DNA from: Gillisella vitis
GTDB lineage: Bacteria > Pseudomonadota > Alphaproteobacteria > Rhizobiales > Rhizobiaceae
Assembly: GCF_001541345.2 (NCBI RefSeq)
Contig: NZ_LMVL02000013.1
Coordinates: 1-54,171, forward strand
Length of the DNA: 54,171 bases
Direction: 5' to 3'
Every line of letters begins with the position of its first letter. Position 1 is the stretch's first letter. A model generated the notes under the pieces. It did not search any database, was not told where the DNA came from, and saw only the letters and a list, made by a program, of their open reading frames with translations. This document shows positions 7,576-16,123 of this stretch, in pieces. Position numbers and translations under genes: made by a program.

Positions 7576-9603
7576 TCAGCCTTTCGGCTTGAAGCTCTTC
7601 TTGGCGCCGCCAGCCGGTCCTTCGAACTTACCCTTTGGCTTTCCGGCATAAGCGGGCTTGTCGCCCTTGCCTGCATAAGCTGGTTTGTCGCCCTTCGGCT
7701 TGCCCGACCAGTCTGATTTCGGCTTGTCCCAACTGCGAGTGTCACCGGCGGCATTGGATTTTTTCTTGAAGGACGATGCTGGCTTGGGGTTGCCCCAGAC
7801 ATCGTCATCGGCCTTGGCCATGTCGTCCTTGTAGGGGCGGCGCTCGGTGGCTTCGGCCTTAGCGGCGTAAGGCTTCTTGTCGCCCTGGGGGGCGCGCGGC
7901 TTGCGTTCAGAAAAGTCGCTATCGTCGCGTGGCGGACGGGCTGCACGCTCCTTCGGCGGGGCGTTGAAATCCGGCATGCCGGGCAATTGCTTGACGATAA
8001 TGCCGCGTTCCAGCGTCTTGTTGGGGCCAAGTGCGGTCAAGAACTGGTCGAGATTGGCCTGGGCGATCTCCACAAAGGTCTCTTCCGGCTGCATCTTGAT
8101 CGCGCCGATTTCGTTCTTGGTGATATTGCCGTTGCGGCACAGCATCGGGATCAGCCAGCGCGGCTCGGCACTCTGGCGGCGGCCGACCGACAGCGAGAAC
8201 CAGACGCTGGGGCCAAACTCGCTGCGCGGGCGCGGCGGGGTGTTGGGCTCATAGGTGTCATTCTCGCGGCGCGGACGTTCCGCCTGGATCTTGACCTCCA
8301 TCAGGTCTTCCGGAGCGGACCGGGTGCTGCGATAGGCGCGCAGATAGGCGGCAGCGATCTTGTCAGCACCGTGGGCCTCCAGCAGCCGGGCGATGGTGGC
8401 GGCTTCTTCCTCGCTGATCGCCTCGCTAAACACCGGATCGGCCAGCAGGCGTTCATCGTCGCGGGCAATGACTTCATCGGCGGAAGGTGGCTTGACCCAG
8501 GCAGCCTGGACATTGGCACCGCCAAGGATGCGTTCAGCCTTGCGGCGCTGGCTCATTGGTACGATCAGCGCCGAAACACCCTTGTTGCCAGCGCGGCCTG
8601 TACGGCCCGAACGGTGCAGCAAGGTTTCGGAATTGGTCGGCAGATCGGCATGGATGACAAGCTCCAGGCCGGGCAGGTCGATGCCGCGTGCCGCAACGTC
8701 GGTGGCGACGCACACACGGGCGCGGCCATCGCGCATGGCTTGCAGCGCATGGGTGCGCTCGCTCTGCGAAAGCTCGCCCGACAGCGCCACGACCGAAAAG
8801 CCGCGATTATGCAGGCGGGCGGTCAGATGGTTGACATTGGCGCGGGTAGAACAGAACACGATTGCATTGCGGGCTTCATAAAAGCGCAGCGCGTTGATGA
8901 TCGCATTTTCCTTGTCGGCAGGCACGGTCAGCATGGCGCGATATTCGATATCGATATGCTGCTTCTGTTCGGAAACCGTCTCGATACGCTTGGCATTGCG
9001 CTGGTAGCTGCGGGCCAGATCGGCGATGGAGCGCGGCACGGTGGCCGAGAACATCAGGGTGCGGCGCTCGTCCGGCGATTCCTTCAGGATGAATTCCAGA
9101 TCTTCGCGGAAGCCGAGGTCCAGCATTTCGTCGGCCTCATCCATCACCACGGCGCGCAGGCCGGAGAGGTCGAGCGCACGGCGGGTAATATGGTCGCGCA
9201 ACCGACCGGGCGTACCAACGATGATATGGGCGCCACGCTCCAGCGCCCGGCGCTCGTTGCGGATGTCCATACCGCCGACGCAGGTGGCAAAAATCGCGCC
9301 GGTGTTTTCATAGAGCCATTCCAACTCGCGTTGCACCTGCAAGGCCAGCTCGCGGGTCGGCGCAATGCACAGCGCCAAAGGCTTGACGGCCCGACCGAAA
9401 CGGTTCTCGCTACCCAACAGGGTCGGGGCCAGCGCCAGGCCGAAAGCCACTGTCTTGCCGGAGCCCGTCTGGGCCGAAACCAGCGCATCCCTACCTTCGA
9501 GATCGGTATCGATCATCGCCTGCTGAACGGGGGTGAGGGTGGCATAGCCACGTTTGCGCAAGGCCTCGGCAATCGCCGGAACGATGCCGTCATAATCGGT
9601 CAT
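7576..9603 (-). CDS. ATP-dependent DEAD-box RNA helicase, DbpA/CsdA type
   Basis: This protein unwinds structured RNA and probably works in ribosome assembly or cold adaptation. All core motifs are present: Q motif (LTPVQQAMI), AQTGSGKT, PTRELALQ, GTPGRL, DEADEMLD, SAT, RGIDLPGLELVIH and HRSGRTGRAG, in about the first 360 residues. Around residues 470-550 is a DbpA/CsdA-like RNA-binding domain (ITKNEIGAIKMQPEETFVEI). A long lysine/glycine/proline tail follows, containing two exact-length 9-residue repeats (GDKPAYAGK) that probably hold RNA nonspecifically. I choose the ATG at 9603 because GAGAG lies nine bases upstream; the ATG at 9612 would touch it. Close to CsdA/DeaD in plan, but DbpA-like substrate specificity cannot be judged. 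Confidence 0.93.
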   Translation of the reverse strand: MTDYDGIVPAIAEALRKRGYATLTPVQQAMIDTDLEGRDALVSAQTGSGKTVAFGLALAPTLLGSENRFGRAVKPLALCIAPTRELALQVQRELEWLYENTGAIFATCVGGMDIRNERRALERGAHIIVGTPGRLRDHITRRALDLSGLRAVVMDEADEMLDLGFREDLEFILKESPDERRTLMFSATVPRSIADLARSYQRNAKRIETVSEQKQHIDIEYRAMLTVPADKENAIINALRFYEARNAIVFCSTRANVNHLTARLHNRGFSVVALSGELSQSERTHALQAMRDGRARVCVATDVAARGIDLPGLELVIHADLPTNSETLLHRSGRTGRAGNKGVSALIVPMSQRRKAERILGGANVQAAWVKPPSADEVIARDDERLLADPVFSEAISEEEAATIARLLEAHGADKIAAAYLRAYRSTRSAPEDLMEVKIQAERPRRENDTYEPNTPPRPRSEFGPSVWFSLSVGRRQSAEPRWLIPMLCRNGNITKNEIGAIKMQPEETFVEIAQANLDQFLTALGPNKTLERGIIVKQLPGMPDFNAPPKERAARPPRDDSDFSERKPRAPQGDKKPYAAKAEATERRPYKDDMAKADDDVWGNPKPASSFKKKSNAAGDTRSWDKPKSDWSGKPKGDKPAYAGKGDKPAYAGKPKGKFEGPAGGAKKSFKPKG
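7642..7695. repeat. 27-bp tandem repeat inside the helicase tail
   Basis: Two adjacent 27-bp units (7642-7668 and 7669-7695) differ at a few positions and encode GDKPAYAGK twice in the basic C-terminal tail. The in-frame unit length makes slippage-driven tail length variation possible. Confidence 0.7.
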
Positions 9604-9777
9604 GGGGGTCATCTCTCGAAATGTCTGTCTTCAGGTCGCGCAAAAAGCACGACGCCCGCCGATTGCGGGCATGTTTGGGCTGTTCCTACCCTCCAAACCA
9701 CGGAAAGTACAGGGGGACGGTGGAAAAAGGGGTGAAATGGTGAAGAGCGACAGACTATCCCCCTGCCACCTACTGTT

Positions 9778-10368
9778 TCAAACCCGTACCCGCGCCATGG
9801 CATAGGCATCGACAAAGGCGCCAGCCCGGAAGGCAAAGGCGCGATGAGTGCCTTCACGGATGAAGCCGAGACTTTCATAAAGAGCAATGGCGGCGGCATT
9901 GTCGGTAAACACTGTCAGCTCCAGACGACGAATGTTCAGCCAGTCCTCGGCAATCGCCACCAACTCGCTCACCAGCGCCCGGCCAATGCCGCGCCCCTGA
10001 TAGGCATCGTGAACGCCGATACCGAGGCTGGCCGTGTGGCTGCGGCGTCCTTGGCCCTGCATGAAGCCAGCATTACCAACAACGATACCATCCATGACGG
10101 CGACCAGCGATACGCCGTTTGCGTGGCGGGTTTCGATATATTTTCGGACATCCTGTTCCGCCGGATAGGGCAGGCGCAGCGTACCGGCGCGCACGCCAGG
10201 CAGGCTTTGCATGGCGGCGATGCCAGCGGCATCATCAGGCGCTTGGGCGCGAATAAGCAGTCCATCCGGCCATCTTGCATTTGTAGCAAGAGGGGCATTT
10301 ATGGCCACAGGGGCATTTGCAGCAACGGGTGAAACGGGTGGCGCAGAAAGAGAAGAATTGTCCGGCAC
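9778..10368 (-). CDS. GNAT-family N-acetyltransferase
   Basis: This acetyl-CoA-dependent transferase has an unknown acceptor. The core (about residues 30-195) has the GNAT landmarks: a beta-bulge strand SLVAVMDGIVVGNAGF, the pyrophosphate loop DAYQGRGIGRALVSELV, and the late NAAAIALYESLGFIREG segment, and it is like YhhY-type enzymes. The start is a decision. The TTG at 10410 is buried in a hairpin and gives an odd leader peptide. The GTG at 10368 has GGAG seven bases upstream and yields 196 residues, so I chose it. The N-terminus still carries an Ala/Asn/Pro stretch with three near-repeats (AANAP, AINAP, ATNA) not seen in typical members. It precedes nothing on its strand closely enough to form an operon. 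Confidence 0.85.
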   Translation of the reverse strand: MPDNSSLSAPPVSPVAANAPVAINAPLATNARWPDGLLIRAQAPDDAAGIAAMQSLPGVRAGTLRLPYPAEQDVRKYIETRHANGVSLVAVMDGIVVGNAGFMQGQGRRSHTASLGIGVHDAYQGRGIGRALVSELVAIAEDWLNIRRLELTVFTDNAAAIALYESLGFIREGTHRAFAFRAGAFVDAYAMARVRV

Positions 10369-10409
10369 GGCTGATCTCCAGGTGAGGCGAGGGAGCAGCG
10401 GTGCTTTCA

Positions 10410-10435
10410 AAACCCTGCTCTACTCGGCAGGGTTT
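10410..10435. terminator. hairpin upstream of the GNAT gene
   Basis: AAACCCTGC (10410-10418) pairs perfectly with GCAGGGTTT (10427-10435) across an 8-nt loop. It lies between the hydrolase stop at 10593 (minus strand) and the GNAT start. It may end hydrolase transcription, though 158 bp past that stop, or fold in the GNAT leader. Confidence 0.4.
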
Positions 10436-10592
10436 GTGGGATGATCGCTTCTACATCGTGACGATGTGACGACGGCCCCACGTTCCCTGCGGAACGGTGG
10501 TGAGGACGGTCATCAGATGGGTCGAGCGATTGGCGATCATCAGGATAATGTCCGGGAAGGGATGTAATTTGTCAATGTCTTATGAGTCCGGT

Positions 10593-11234
10593 TCATGCTG
10601 CGGATCGGCCTGCGATAACAAGTTTCGCCAGCCAGTCCTTTATAATCGTCCCGTCTTGGCCTTCTGGGTCCCAACCATGGCCGCAGGGCAGAAGGTGATA
10701 GGCTGTATCTGCACCGGCAGCGGTTAATTGCGCCGCCAATCGCGCCCCGTCCTGCTGATCGCGGCGGCTATCGGTTTCGCCTGACAGGATCAGAACCGGA
10801 CAGGTTATCGTCTGTGGGAACGGCGTGTCCGGGTCCAGCGAAAGGCCGCGCAACAGGATGGCGCCTTCAATCTCCGGTGCGTGGTCGCGGATTACGGCGG
10901 CGGCAACGATGGCACCATTCGAATAGCCGAGGAGAAACGGCCTGCGTCCGCCGAACTGTTGCGTCACGGCTTCGATTAGAAAGCTGATTTCCGTGGCGGA
11001 GCGCGTCAGATCGGGCATATCCAGCGACCTGTCGGGCCTGCGTCGGAAAAAGGCATATTTGCCTTCCCAGACAATATTGCCGCGAACGCGCACGATCGGG
11101 GAGGTTGGGGCAATCTTTGCTACGTTATCGTCCCAGCAGGTTTCATCCTGACCGGAGCCATGCAGTAGAACGAGCGGCGGGCCGCTTTTTTCAATATGAT
11201 CGATCTCGCACCAGAACCCGGAGATTTTCGGCAT
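10593..11234 (-). CDS. alpha/beta hydrolase (carboxylesterase-like)
   Basis: This is a 213-residue single-domain hydrolase. The oxyanion-hole strand reads PPLVLLHGSGQDET, the nucleophile elbow is LGYSNGAIVAA (serine in G-Y-S-N-G), and the aspartate is probably in LSGETDSRRD. The histidine is in LLPCGHGWDPEG. This is the compact plan of the phospholipase/carboxylesterase group, which splits ester bonds of small substrates. The substrate is unknown. The ATG at 11234 has a strong GGAGGA eight bases upstream, which rules out the longer reading from 11297. It is divergent from the exonuclease gene, only 50 bp away, so the two promoters overlap. Confidence 0.88.
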   Translation of the reverse strand: MPKISGFWCEIDHIEKSGPPLVLLHGSGQDETCWDDNVAKIAPTSPIVRVRGNIVWEGKYAFFRRRPDRSLDMPDLTRSATEISFLIEAVTQQFGGRRPFLLGYSNGAIVAAAVIRDHAPEIEGAILLRGLSLDPDTPFPQTITCPVLILSGETDSRRDQQDGARLAAQLTAAGADTAYHLLPCGHGWDPEGQDGTIIKDWLAKLVIAGRSAA

Positions 11235-11284
11235 GGCCAGTCCTCCACATTGCCCGAATCGCTGCTGCACTTTATGCCAGTTGG

Positions 11285-11908
11285 ATGTCAGTGCCATTGC
11301 AGCCCAAAATCATCGCAATCGATTTCGAGACCGCCAATGAAGAGCGGGGCAGTGCCTGTTCGGTCGGGCTGGCCTTTGTCGAAAACGGAGAGGTGGTGCG
11401 GGTAGAAGAGCGCCTGATCCGCCCGAAGACCATGCGGTTTTCCTCCTTCAACATCGCCATTCACGGCATAAGGCCTGATCATGTCGAGGATGCGGGCGAG
11501 TTTCCCGAAGTGATGGACGAATTCGCCGATGATTTCGCTGGCGCGATGGTGGTGGCGCATAATGCCGCCTTCGATCTGTCGGTCTGGCGGGCATGTTGTG
11601 ATCTCTATCGCCAACCCTATCCAAGCCTGTCTTACGTGTGCAGCGTCAAGCTGGCCCAGAAGGTCTGGCCGCAATTGCCCTCCCATCGGCTGAATATTCT
11701 GGCAGCGCATCTGCAATTATCCTTTCGGCATCACAATGCCGCCGAAGATGCGTCCGTTTGCGCGCAAGCGGTGATCGCGATGATGGAGCGCCGGGGTACG
11801 CAGGATCTGGGCGAGCTTGCTGGCATGATGGGGCTTTCCATTGGGCGACTGTTTCCGGGCGGCTATCAATCCTGCTCGGTTCGCAAGCCTGCGCGGGTGC
11901 CTGCTTGA
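11285..11908 (+). CDS. DEDDh 3'-5' exonuclease (DnaQ-like)
   Basis: This is an epsilon-type exonuclease fold of 207 residues. Exo I is AIDFETANEE (two metal-binding acidic residues), Exo II is VVAHNAAFDLSVW, and Exo III is HHNAAEDASVC with the DEDDh histidine. Proteins of this size that are not DnaQ itself usually act in DNA repair or small-nucleic-acid turnover. It lacks the clamp- and alpha-binding tail expected of the Pol III epsilon subunit. The ATG at 11285 is the first in good register; a GTG at 11291 is a possible alternative. It stands 84 bp before creA on the same strand. Confidence 0.88.
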   Translation: MSVPLQPKIIAIDFETANEERGSACSVGLAFVENGEVVRVEERLIRPKTMRFSSFNIAIHGIRPDHVEDAGEFPEVMDEFADDFAGAMVVAHNAAFDLSVWRACCDLYRQPYPSLSYVCSVKLAQKVWPQLPSHRLNILAAHLQLSFRHHNAAEDASVCAQAVIAMMERRGTQDLGELAGMMGLSIGRLFPGGYQSCSVRKPARVPA

Positions 11909-11992
11909 CGGTTTTTGTCATGGCGTGGCCGCGCATCTTGTAACGCGGTTATGGAAGCATATCTCTGCTTAAGATGTTTCTCGGAGGCTTTC

Positions 11993-12481
11993 ATGTTCAA
12001 ATCACCCAAGCTGCTGTTGGCTGCGGCTTTTGCCGCGCTTCTTGGTGCGCCGGCCATGGCCGATGTGGTCGGCAAGGTCGGTGTCGATTGGGTGGGCAAC
12101 GATATCGTTGTTGAGGCGGTGGCCGATCCGCAGGTGAAAGGCATTACCTGCCATGTCACCTATTTCGACCGTTCGCTGATCGATCGGCTGCATAAGGGCA
12201 ATTGGTTTGAGGACCCGTCCAACAATTCCATCGCCTGCCGCCAGACCGGGCCGATCGAGATAGGCGATATCAATCTTTCCAAAGGCGGCGAGGAAGTGTT
12301 TCGCCAGGGCCGGTCGCTGATCTGGAAGACGCTGGTCGTCAACCGGATCTATGACAAGGACAATGACACGCTGGTCTATCTCATCCACTCCCGGCAGGTG
12401 GTCGATGGTTCCGCCAAGATGGCGATTTCGACCGTGCCGCTGTTCAATCAGAGCGTAACCTGGAAAAATGGCAAGCCCTGA
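11993..12481 (+). CDS. creA: CreA family protein
   Basis: This is a 162-residue secreted protein with a Sec signal peptide (KSPKLLLAAAFAALLGAPAMA, cleavage after AMA about residue 23). The mature part matches the CreA family, whose molecular role is not established: DVVGKVGVDWVGNDIVVEA, KGITCHVTYFDRS, the paired cysteine in NNSIACRQTGPI, and the DTLVYLIHSRQVVDGSAK end. The two cysteines probably form a disulphide in the periplasm. The ATG at 11993 has GGAGG eight bases upstream. Length and sequence are typical of the family. Confidence 0.93.
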   Translation: MFKSPKLLLAAAFAALLGAPAMADVVGKVGVDWVGNDIVVEAVADPQVKGITCHVTYFDRSLIDRLHKGNWFEDPSNNSIACRQTGPIEIGDINLSKGGEEVFRQGRSLIWKTLVVNRIYDKDNDTLVYLIHSRQVVDGSAKMAISTVPLFNQSVTWKNGKP

Positions 12482-13007
12482 TTGTATGGCTTGATTTGGC
12501 AAATACCAAAAAAGGTCAGGATTCGCACCGGATGGGCCGCGAATTCGGGCGTGTCGCGGCTTTATTGGCGCGGCCTTATGGTGCAGATTACTCCACAGCG
12601 GGGGCGCTGGGGAGTTGCAGCGTCATGGGTTTGTTGTAACGCTTTTGTCTGCGGATCGTCTGTTCCTTAAGCCGTTACCGGCTTGTGAGCGTTTCCGATA
12701 ACGTGACGGTTGTTACGAAGCTCGTGATCTACCGCTTGTCTGCCAAGGCCGTTGATCCTTCTCCTGGGATCACCAGTCTGGAGATGTTGAAAGTCGCCTC
12801 CATGCCACCGGGGTGGACTTCTATATTCGAGAGTGTGTCCAGTTCAGATTGAACCGGACACACTCTCGATTGTTTTGTTCTCGGTTCTCTCTCTATCGAA
12901 AATCAGGCCCCGCTTTTCTTGAGGTGAGCTCCGAGTTGTCTGCTCCATCCGGGCAGGCAGGTTTGCCAGTCGGTGTGGCGTCTCATGACGTGCCAACCTT
13001 ATGTGAC
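12482..13007. other. 526-bp intergenic region between convergent creA and a secreted-protein gene
   Basis: I see no supported gene here; the short frames at 12482-12670 and 12813-13073 lack ribosome sites and protein-like composition. It contains one strong hairpin (12828-12868) and a small inverted repeat near 12753-12772 (TGATCC ... GGATCA). No tRNA-like cloverleaf was recognised. Confidence 0.6.
12828..12868 (+). terminator. strong palindromic hairpin with T-rich flank
   Basis: A 13-bp outer stem (12828-12840 with 12856-12868) is perfect and encloses a second small stem (GTTCA/TGAAC). It is followed by ATTGTTTTGTTC on the plus strand. The inner GTTCAGATTGAAC core is shared, in the opposite orientation, with the hairpin at 3221-3251. 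It may terminate creA transcription or that of the convergent gene. Confidence 0.6.
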
Positions 13008-13349
13008 CTACTTGACGTAAACGATCTTGCCGCCATTGGCAGCGGTCTGCACCCAGATGACGTTTTTCACTAGAATGCCGCGGACCTTCATGGCTTCGCG
13101 CAACGCAGGACTGCCATTGATTTCGGCCTGCGATGTCTCGATCATCTGGCGCGAGGGATAACGGACCAGAAGCGGCAGGTCATTGCCGTGGCCGGGCGGA
13201 TGCTGGTAGATACGCTCCACCGACACGCCGTCATTGTAGCGCTTGCCAAACAGGATATCGGGGAGGGTAAGCTCGCCCGCCATTGCTGGCAATGTAAAGC
13301 CTATCGTCAGGCTTGCTGCGATTAGAAGGGCCGAAATCTGCTTTTTCAT
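13008..13349 (-). CDS. small secreted protein of unknown function
   Basis: This is a 113-residue protein with a classical Sec signal peptide (KKQISALLIAASLTIGF, cleavage near AMA-GE at about residue 24). The mature ~88 residues have no cysteines, contain a region rich in short charged/polar turns (YQHPPGHGNDLPLL) and end in a lysine. I do not recognise a family. The ATG at 13349 has GGAGA eight bases upstream; the ATG pair at 13355 is too close to it. A RIME-like palindrome (13367-13415) lies 17 bp upstream, inside the promoter or leader, which could affect expression. Confidence 0.7.
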   Translation of the reverse strand: MKKQISALLIAASLTIGFTLPAMAGELTLPDILFGKRYNDGVSVERIYQHPPGHGNDLPLLVRYPSRQMIETSQAEINGSPALREAMKVRGILVKNVIWVQTAANGGKIVYVK

Positions 13350-13366
13350 TATCATTCTCCATGCTG

Positions 13367-13415
13367 GCATATCGTGATCGCAAAAGTGTGTAGCGGTTTT
13401 GCGATCACGATATGC
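13367..13415. repeat. RIME-like intergenic palindrome, copy A
   Basis: This is a perfect 19-bp inverted repeat (13367-13385 and 13397-13415) with an 11-nt loop. A 24-nt central block (13380-13403) is identical to 22386-22409 in copy B. It fits the rhizobial intergenic mosaic elements (RIME), which are small nonautonomous palindromic repeats. Confidence 0.65.
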
Positions 13416-13565
13416 CCAACCAAGCCACGTCACGCAAAACTCCAAGGCCGTTTTACGGCGGAACCCCGCGTGTCATGACTGCGACCAGCGCGCCGACCTC
13501 TTAAGACATATAGAGAGCCGATAGCGGCAATTTCAGCCCTACCACCATCATAATTTTAAACGCAC

Positions 13566-13608
13566 GAAACCACCGGTTCGGTGCCATCACGTCCGAACCG
13601 GCGGTTTC
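13566..13608. terminator. hairpin terminator after cheW
   Basis: Arms 13566-13581 and 13593-13608 pair over 16 positions with one mismatch. It lies 41 bp beyond the cheW stop on the minus strand. Confidence 0.6.
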
Positions 13609-13648
13609 TTGTTCTTCCTGCTTTTCAATCTGGCTTGAGCTTTGCCGA

Positions 13649-14113
13649 TCAGGCGGCGTTGGCCAGCTCGTCGGCGATAACCGTATCGAGATTGAGGAAG
13701 CAGACCATGGATTTTTCGAGCGCCACGATACCGCGGCAGAAGGCGCGCTGCATTTCCGGGATAATTTCCGGGGCGGGCTGCAAGTCTTCACCGCGAATGG
13801 TCATCATGTCGGAGACCTGTTCGACCAACAGGCCAACCAGCTTGCCGGCGATGTCGGTGACGATGATGGCCGAGCGCTCGGACGGTTCTGTCATGCTCAT
13901 GCCCAGCCGGCAGGCCATGTCGATGACCGGGATGACGGCACCGCGCAGGTTGATCAGGCCCAAGACGTATGGGGGAGTATGGGGCATCGGGGTGACGGGT
14001 GCCCAACCACGAATTTCACGGATCGCCATGATGTCGATACAGAATTCCTGATCGCCAAGATGGAAGGAAACGATTTCAAGATAGGCGCCGGACTGCTTGA
14101 TGGCATTAGACAT
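13649..14113 (-). CDS. cheW: chemotaxis coupling protein CheW
   Basis: This is a 154-residue SH3-like scaffold that links methyl-accepting receptors to the CheA kinase. The family signature runs through LEIVSFHLGDQEFCIDI, then the highly conserved PHTPPYVLGLINLRGAVIPV turn and a final AFCRGIVALE segment. It starts 3 nt after the stop of the receptor gene, so the two are co-transcribed and probably matched as a receptor/coupler pair. No cheA, cheY, cheR or cheB lies in the window, so the kinase complex must be encoded elsewhere. Length is normal for the family. Confidence 0.95.
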   Translation of the reverse strand: MSNAIKQSGAYLEIVSFHLGDQEFCIDIMAIREIRGWAPVTPMPHTPPYVLGLINLRGAVIPVIDMACRLGMSMTEPSERSAIIVTDIAGKLVGLLVEQVSDMMTIRGEDLQPAPEIIPEMQRAFCRGIVALEKSMVCFLNLDTVIADELANAA

Positions 14114-14116
14114 GGT

Positions 14117-16123
14117 TCAGAACTCTTCCCATTGGTCGGTTGATGGGGCGGCTGCCGTTGCACGGGCTGGCGTGGAGCCGCTGCCTTTGGTGAAAGCCCC
14201 CGCAACCTTGCTCATGAGCTGCTTTGCGGGAGACTGCGTTGGTGCTGAGCTCGGTCTTGCCGGCTCAGGTCTGCTTGATGTCGGTCGCGCCTGGTGTGAT
14301 CCTGGCCGCGTCTCGCCCGCGCCGCCGATCTTGAACTGCCCAACGAGCTGTCCAAGATTGTCTGCATCGCTGGCAAGCGTATGACTTGCCGCATTGGTTT
14401 CTTCAACCATCGCGGCATTTTGCTGCGTGACCTGGTCCATCTGTCCGACGGCGGAATTGATTTCACTCAGGCCAACTGATTGTTCGCGCGCCGAGGTTAC
14501 AATCGACTTAACGTGATCGTTAATTCGCAGCACATCTTCGCCTATTTTATGCAAAGCCTCGCCGGTGGCGGTCACAAGCTCGACCCCGGTGCGCACTTCG
14601 TCGCTGGATTTGGTGACCAGATCCTTGATGGTGCGGGCCGCGTCGGCGGCCCGTCCTGCCAGGGCGCGGACTTCCTGGGCGACGACGGCAAATCCCTTGC
14701 CCGCATCCCCAGCGCGGGCGGCTTCGACGCCTGCGTTTAGCGCCAGTAGGTTGGTCTGGAAGGCGATCTCATCAACGACGTTGATGATCTTGCCGATTTC
14801 GCCGGTGGCACTTTCAATCCGCTCCATGGCCGCCATGGCGTCGGAGACGACGGCACCGGATTGTTCGGCATAGGTCTTGGCATTGTCGACCATGTGGCTG
14901 GCATCTTCAGCGCGCTGCGTGCTGGTGCGGACCGTTTCGGTAATCTCGGCCAGTGCCGCCGATGTTTCTTCCAGCGATGCGGCCTGCTGTTCGGTGCGGC
15001 GTGCCAGGTCGTCGGCGGCGGAGCGCATCTGATTGGCATTGGCCTGGATGGAGCTGGAATTGATGGAGATCTCGCCCATGACATTGCGCAGATGGGTGGT
15101 GACAAGGTTGAAATCGGTGCGCAGGCGTTCGACTTCCTGCGGGAAAGCTTCATCGACCGCTACCTGCAAATCGCCCTCGGCCAGTCGGTTCAGGCCCTTG
15201 CCCAAGGCATCGACGGCGGCTTTCATCCGGTCGCGCTCGGCAGCGGCTGCGGCCTCGCTCTCGCGCGTCTCGGTTTCGCGGCTCTTTCGGCTGTCTTCAG
15301 CCTCAGCTTCCAGCGTGCGTTTGTCGATGACGGCCTGACGGAAAATATCAGCGGATCGGGCAATGTCGCCGATTTCATCGCCACGCTCCAGACCGAGGAT
15401 TTCGCGGTCGTAATTGCCCTCGATAATATCCTTGAGGCTGGTGCGGACATTGCGGATGCCGTTGACGACCGAACGGGCATGGATGATCTGCAATCCGAGA
15501 ACCAGGAAAAACGCAATCAGTCCGATGGTGATCTGCATGTTGATGGCGCTTCTGGACGCCTCAGTCGCGGCAGCCACGCGGCTTTCGACCAATTTGCCAG
15601 CGGCGGCTGAGAGATTGGCCAGAGTGTCGCTCAGTTTGCCGCCCGCGCCATCGATGACATCGTCAATTCGCGCATAATCCTCTTCCGGAGCCTGGGTTTC
15701 CACCAGTTTCTTCAGTTCCACGGTGACTTCCTGGCGGATTTTCTGAACATCGCTGTCATAGCTTGCAACGTTTGCGGACAGGCCGACATCTGCGGCCACC
15801 TGCTTGACGATGGCAGACCCATTGGCCAGCGCCAGGCCGCTCTTGTCGAAAATGCCCTGGCGGTCCGGCTGGATCTTGCCCTCCTCGCGGTCGATGATCG
15901 TATCCATGGCCGCAAGAGTGATCTCGCCATTGGCAAGCCGCAAATCGTTGATCGTTTCCAGTTTGTTCTTGAGCTCAATCGCCCGGTTCAACGAGTGATC
16001 CAGTTGGCTGCTCTTATAATAGCCGACGGCCAGCATGGCCGCGATGGCGCAGATGGCAGCACCGCCCAAGGTCATCAGGCGCTGGCCGACGGAAATGCTT
16101 CGGCCGGAAATTGCGTTGCTCAT
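14117..16123 (-). CDS. methyl-accepting chemotaxis protein with WEEF tail
   Basis: This is a 668-residue transmembrane chemoreceptor. TM1 is at ~17-37 and a helical periplasmic sensor follows at ~38-195 with no recognised ligand domain. TM2 is at ~197-217 (ITIGLIAFFLVLGLQII), followed by two HAMP-like segments (about 218-270 and 310-355). The methylation helices and signalling hairpin include the near-invariant segment around DEIAFQTNLLALNAGVEAAR. A long Pro/Ser/Arg linker then leads to the C-terminal pentapeptide QWEEF. That tail resembles the CheR/CheB-docking pentapeptide of high-abundance receptors. The ligand is unknown. The ATG at 16123 has GGGGA upstream. It heads an operon with cheW 3 nt downstream. 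Confidence 0.93.
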   Translation of the reverse strand: MSNAISGRSISVGQRLMTLGGAAICAIAAMLAVGYYKSSQLDHSLNRAIELKNKLETINDLRLANGEITLAAMDTIIDREEGKIQPDRQGIFDKSGLALANGSAIVKQVAADVGLSANVASYDSDVQKIRQEVTVELKKLVETQAPEEDYARIDDVIDGAGGKLSDTLANLSAAAGKLVESRVAAATEASRSAINMQITIGLIAFFLVLGLQIIHARSVVNGIRNVRTSLKDIIEGNYDREILGLERGDEIGDIARSADIFRQAVIDKRTLEAEAEDSRKSRETETRESEAAAAAERDRMKAAVDALGKGLNRLAEGDLQVAVDEAFPQEVERLRTDFNLVTTHLRNVMGEISINSSSIQANANQMRSAADDLARRTEQQAASLEETSAALAEITETVRTSTQRAEDASHMVDNAKTYAEQSGAVVSDAMAAMERIESATGEIGKIINVVDEIAFQTNLLALNAGVEAARAGDAGKGFAVVAQEVRALAGRAADAARTIKDLVTKSSDEVRTGVELVTATGEALHKIGEDVLRINDHVKSIVTSAREQSVGLSEINSAVGQMDQVTQQNAAMVEETNAASHTLASDADNLGQLVGQFKIGGAGETRPGSHQARPTSSRPEPARPSSAPTQSPAKQLMSKVAGAFTKGSGSTPARATAAAPSTDQWEEF

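Noticed and set aside
7987..9735. 582-residue open frame on the plus strand
   Set aside because: It is antisense to the DEAD-box helicase, whose motifs are unmistakable.
12482..13007. possible tRNA or small RNA gene
   Set aside because: No cloverleaf or recognisable RNA structure; only terminator-like hairpins.
12813..13073. 86-residue plus-strand frame in the creA intergenic region
   Set aside because: It runs into the strong hairpin and the convergent secreted-protein gene, has no ribosome site, and looks non-coding.
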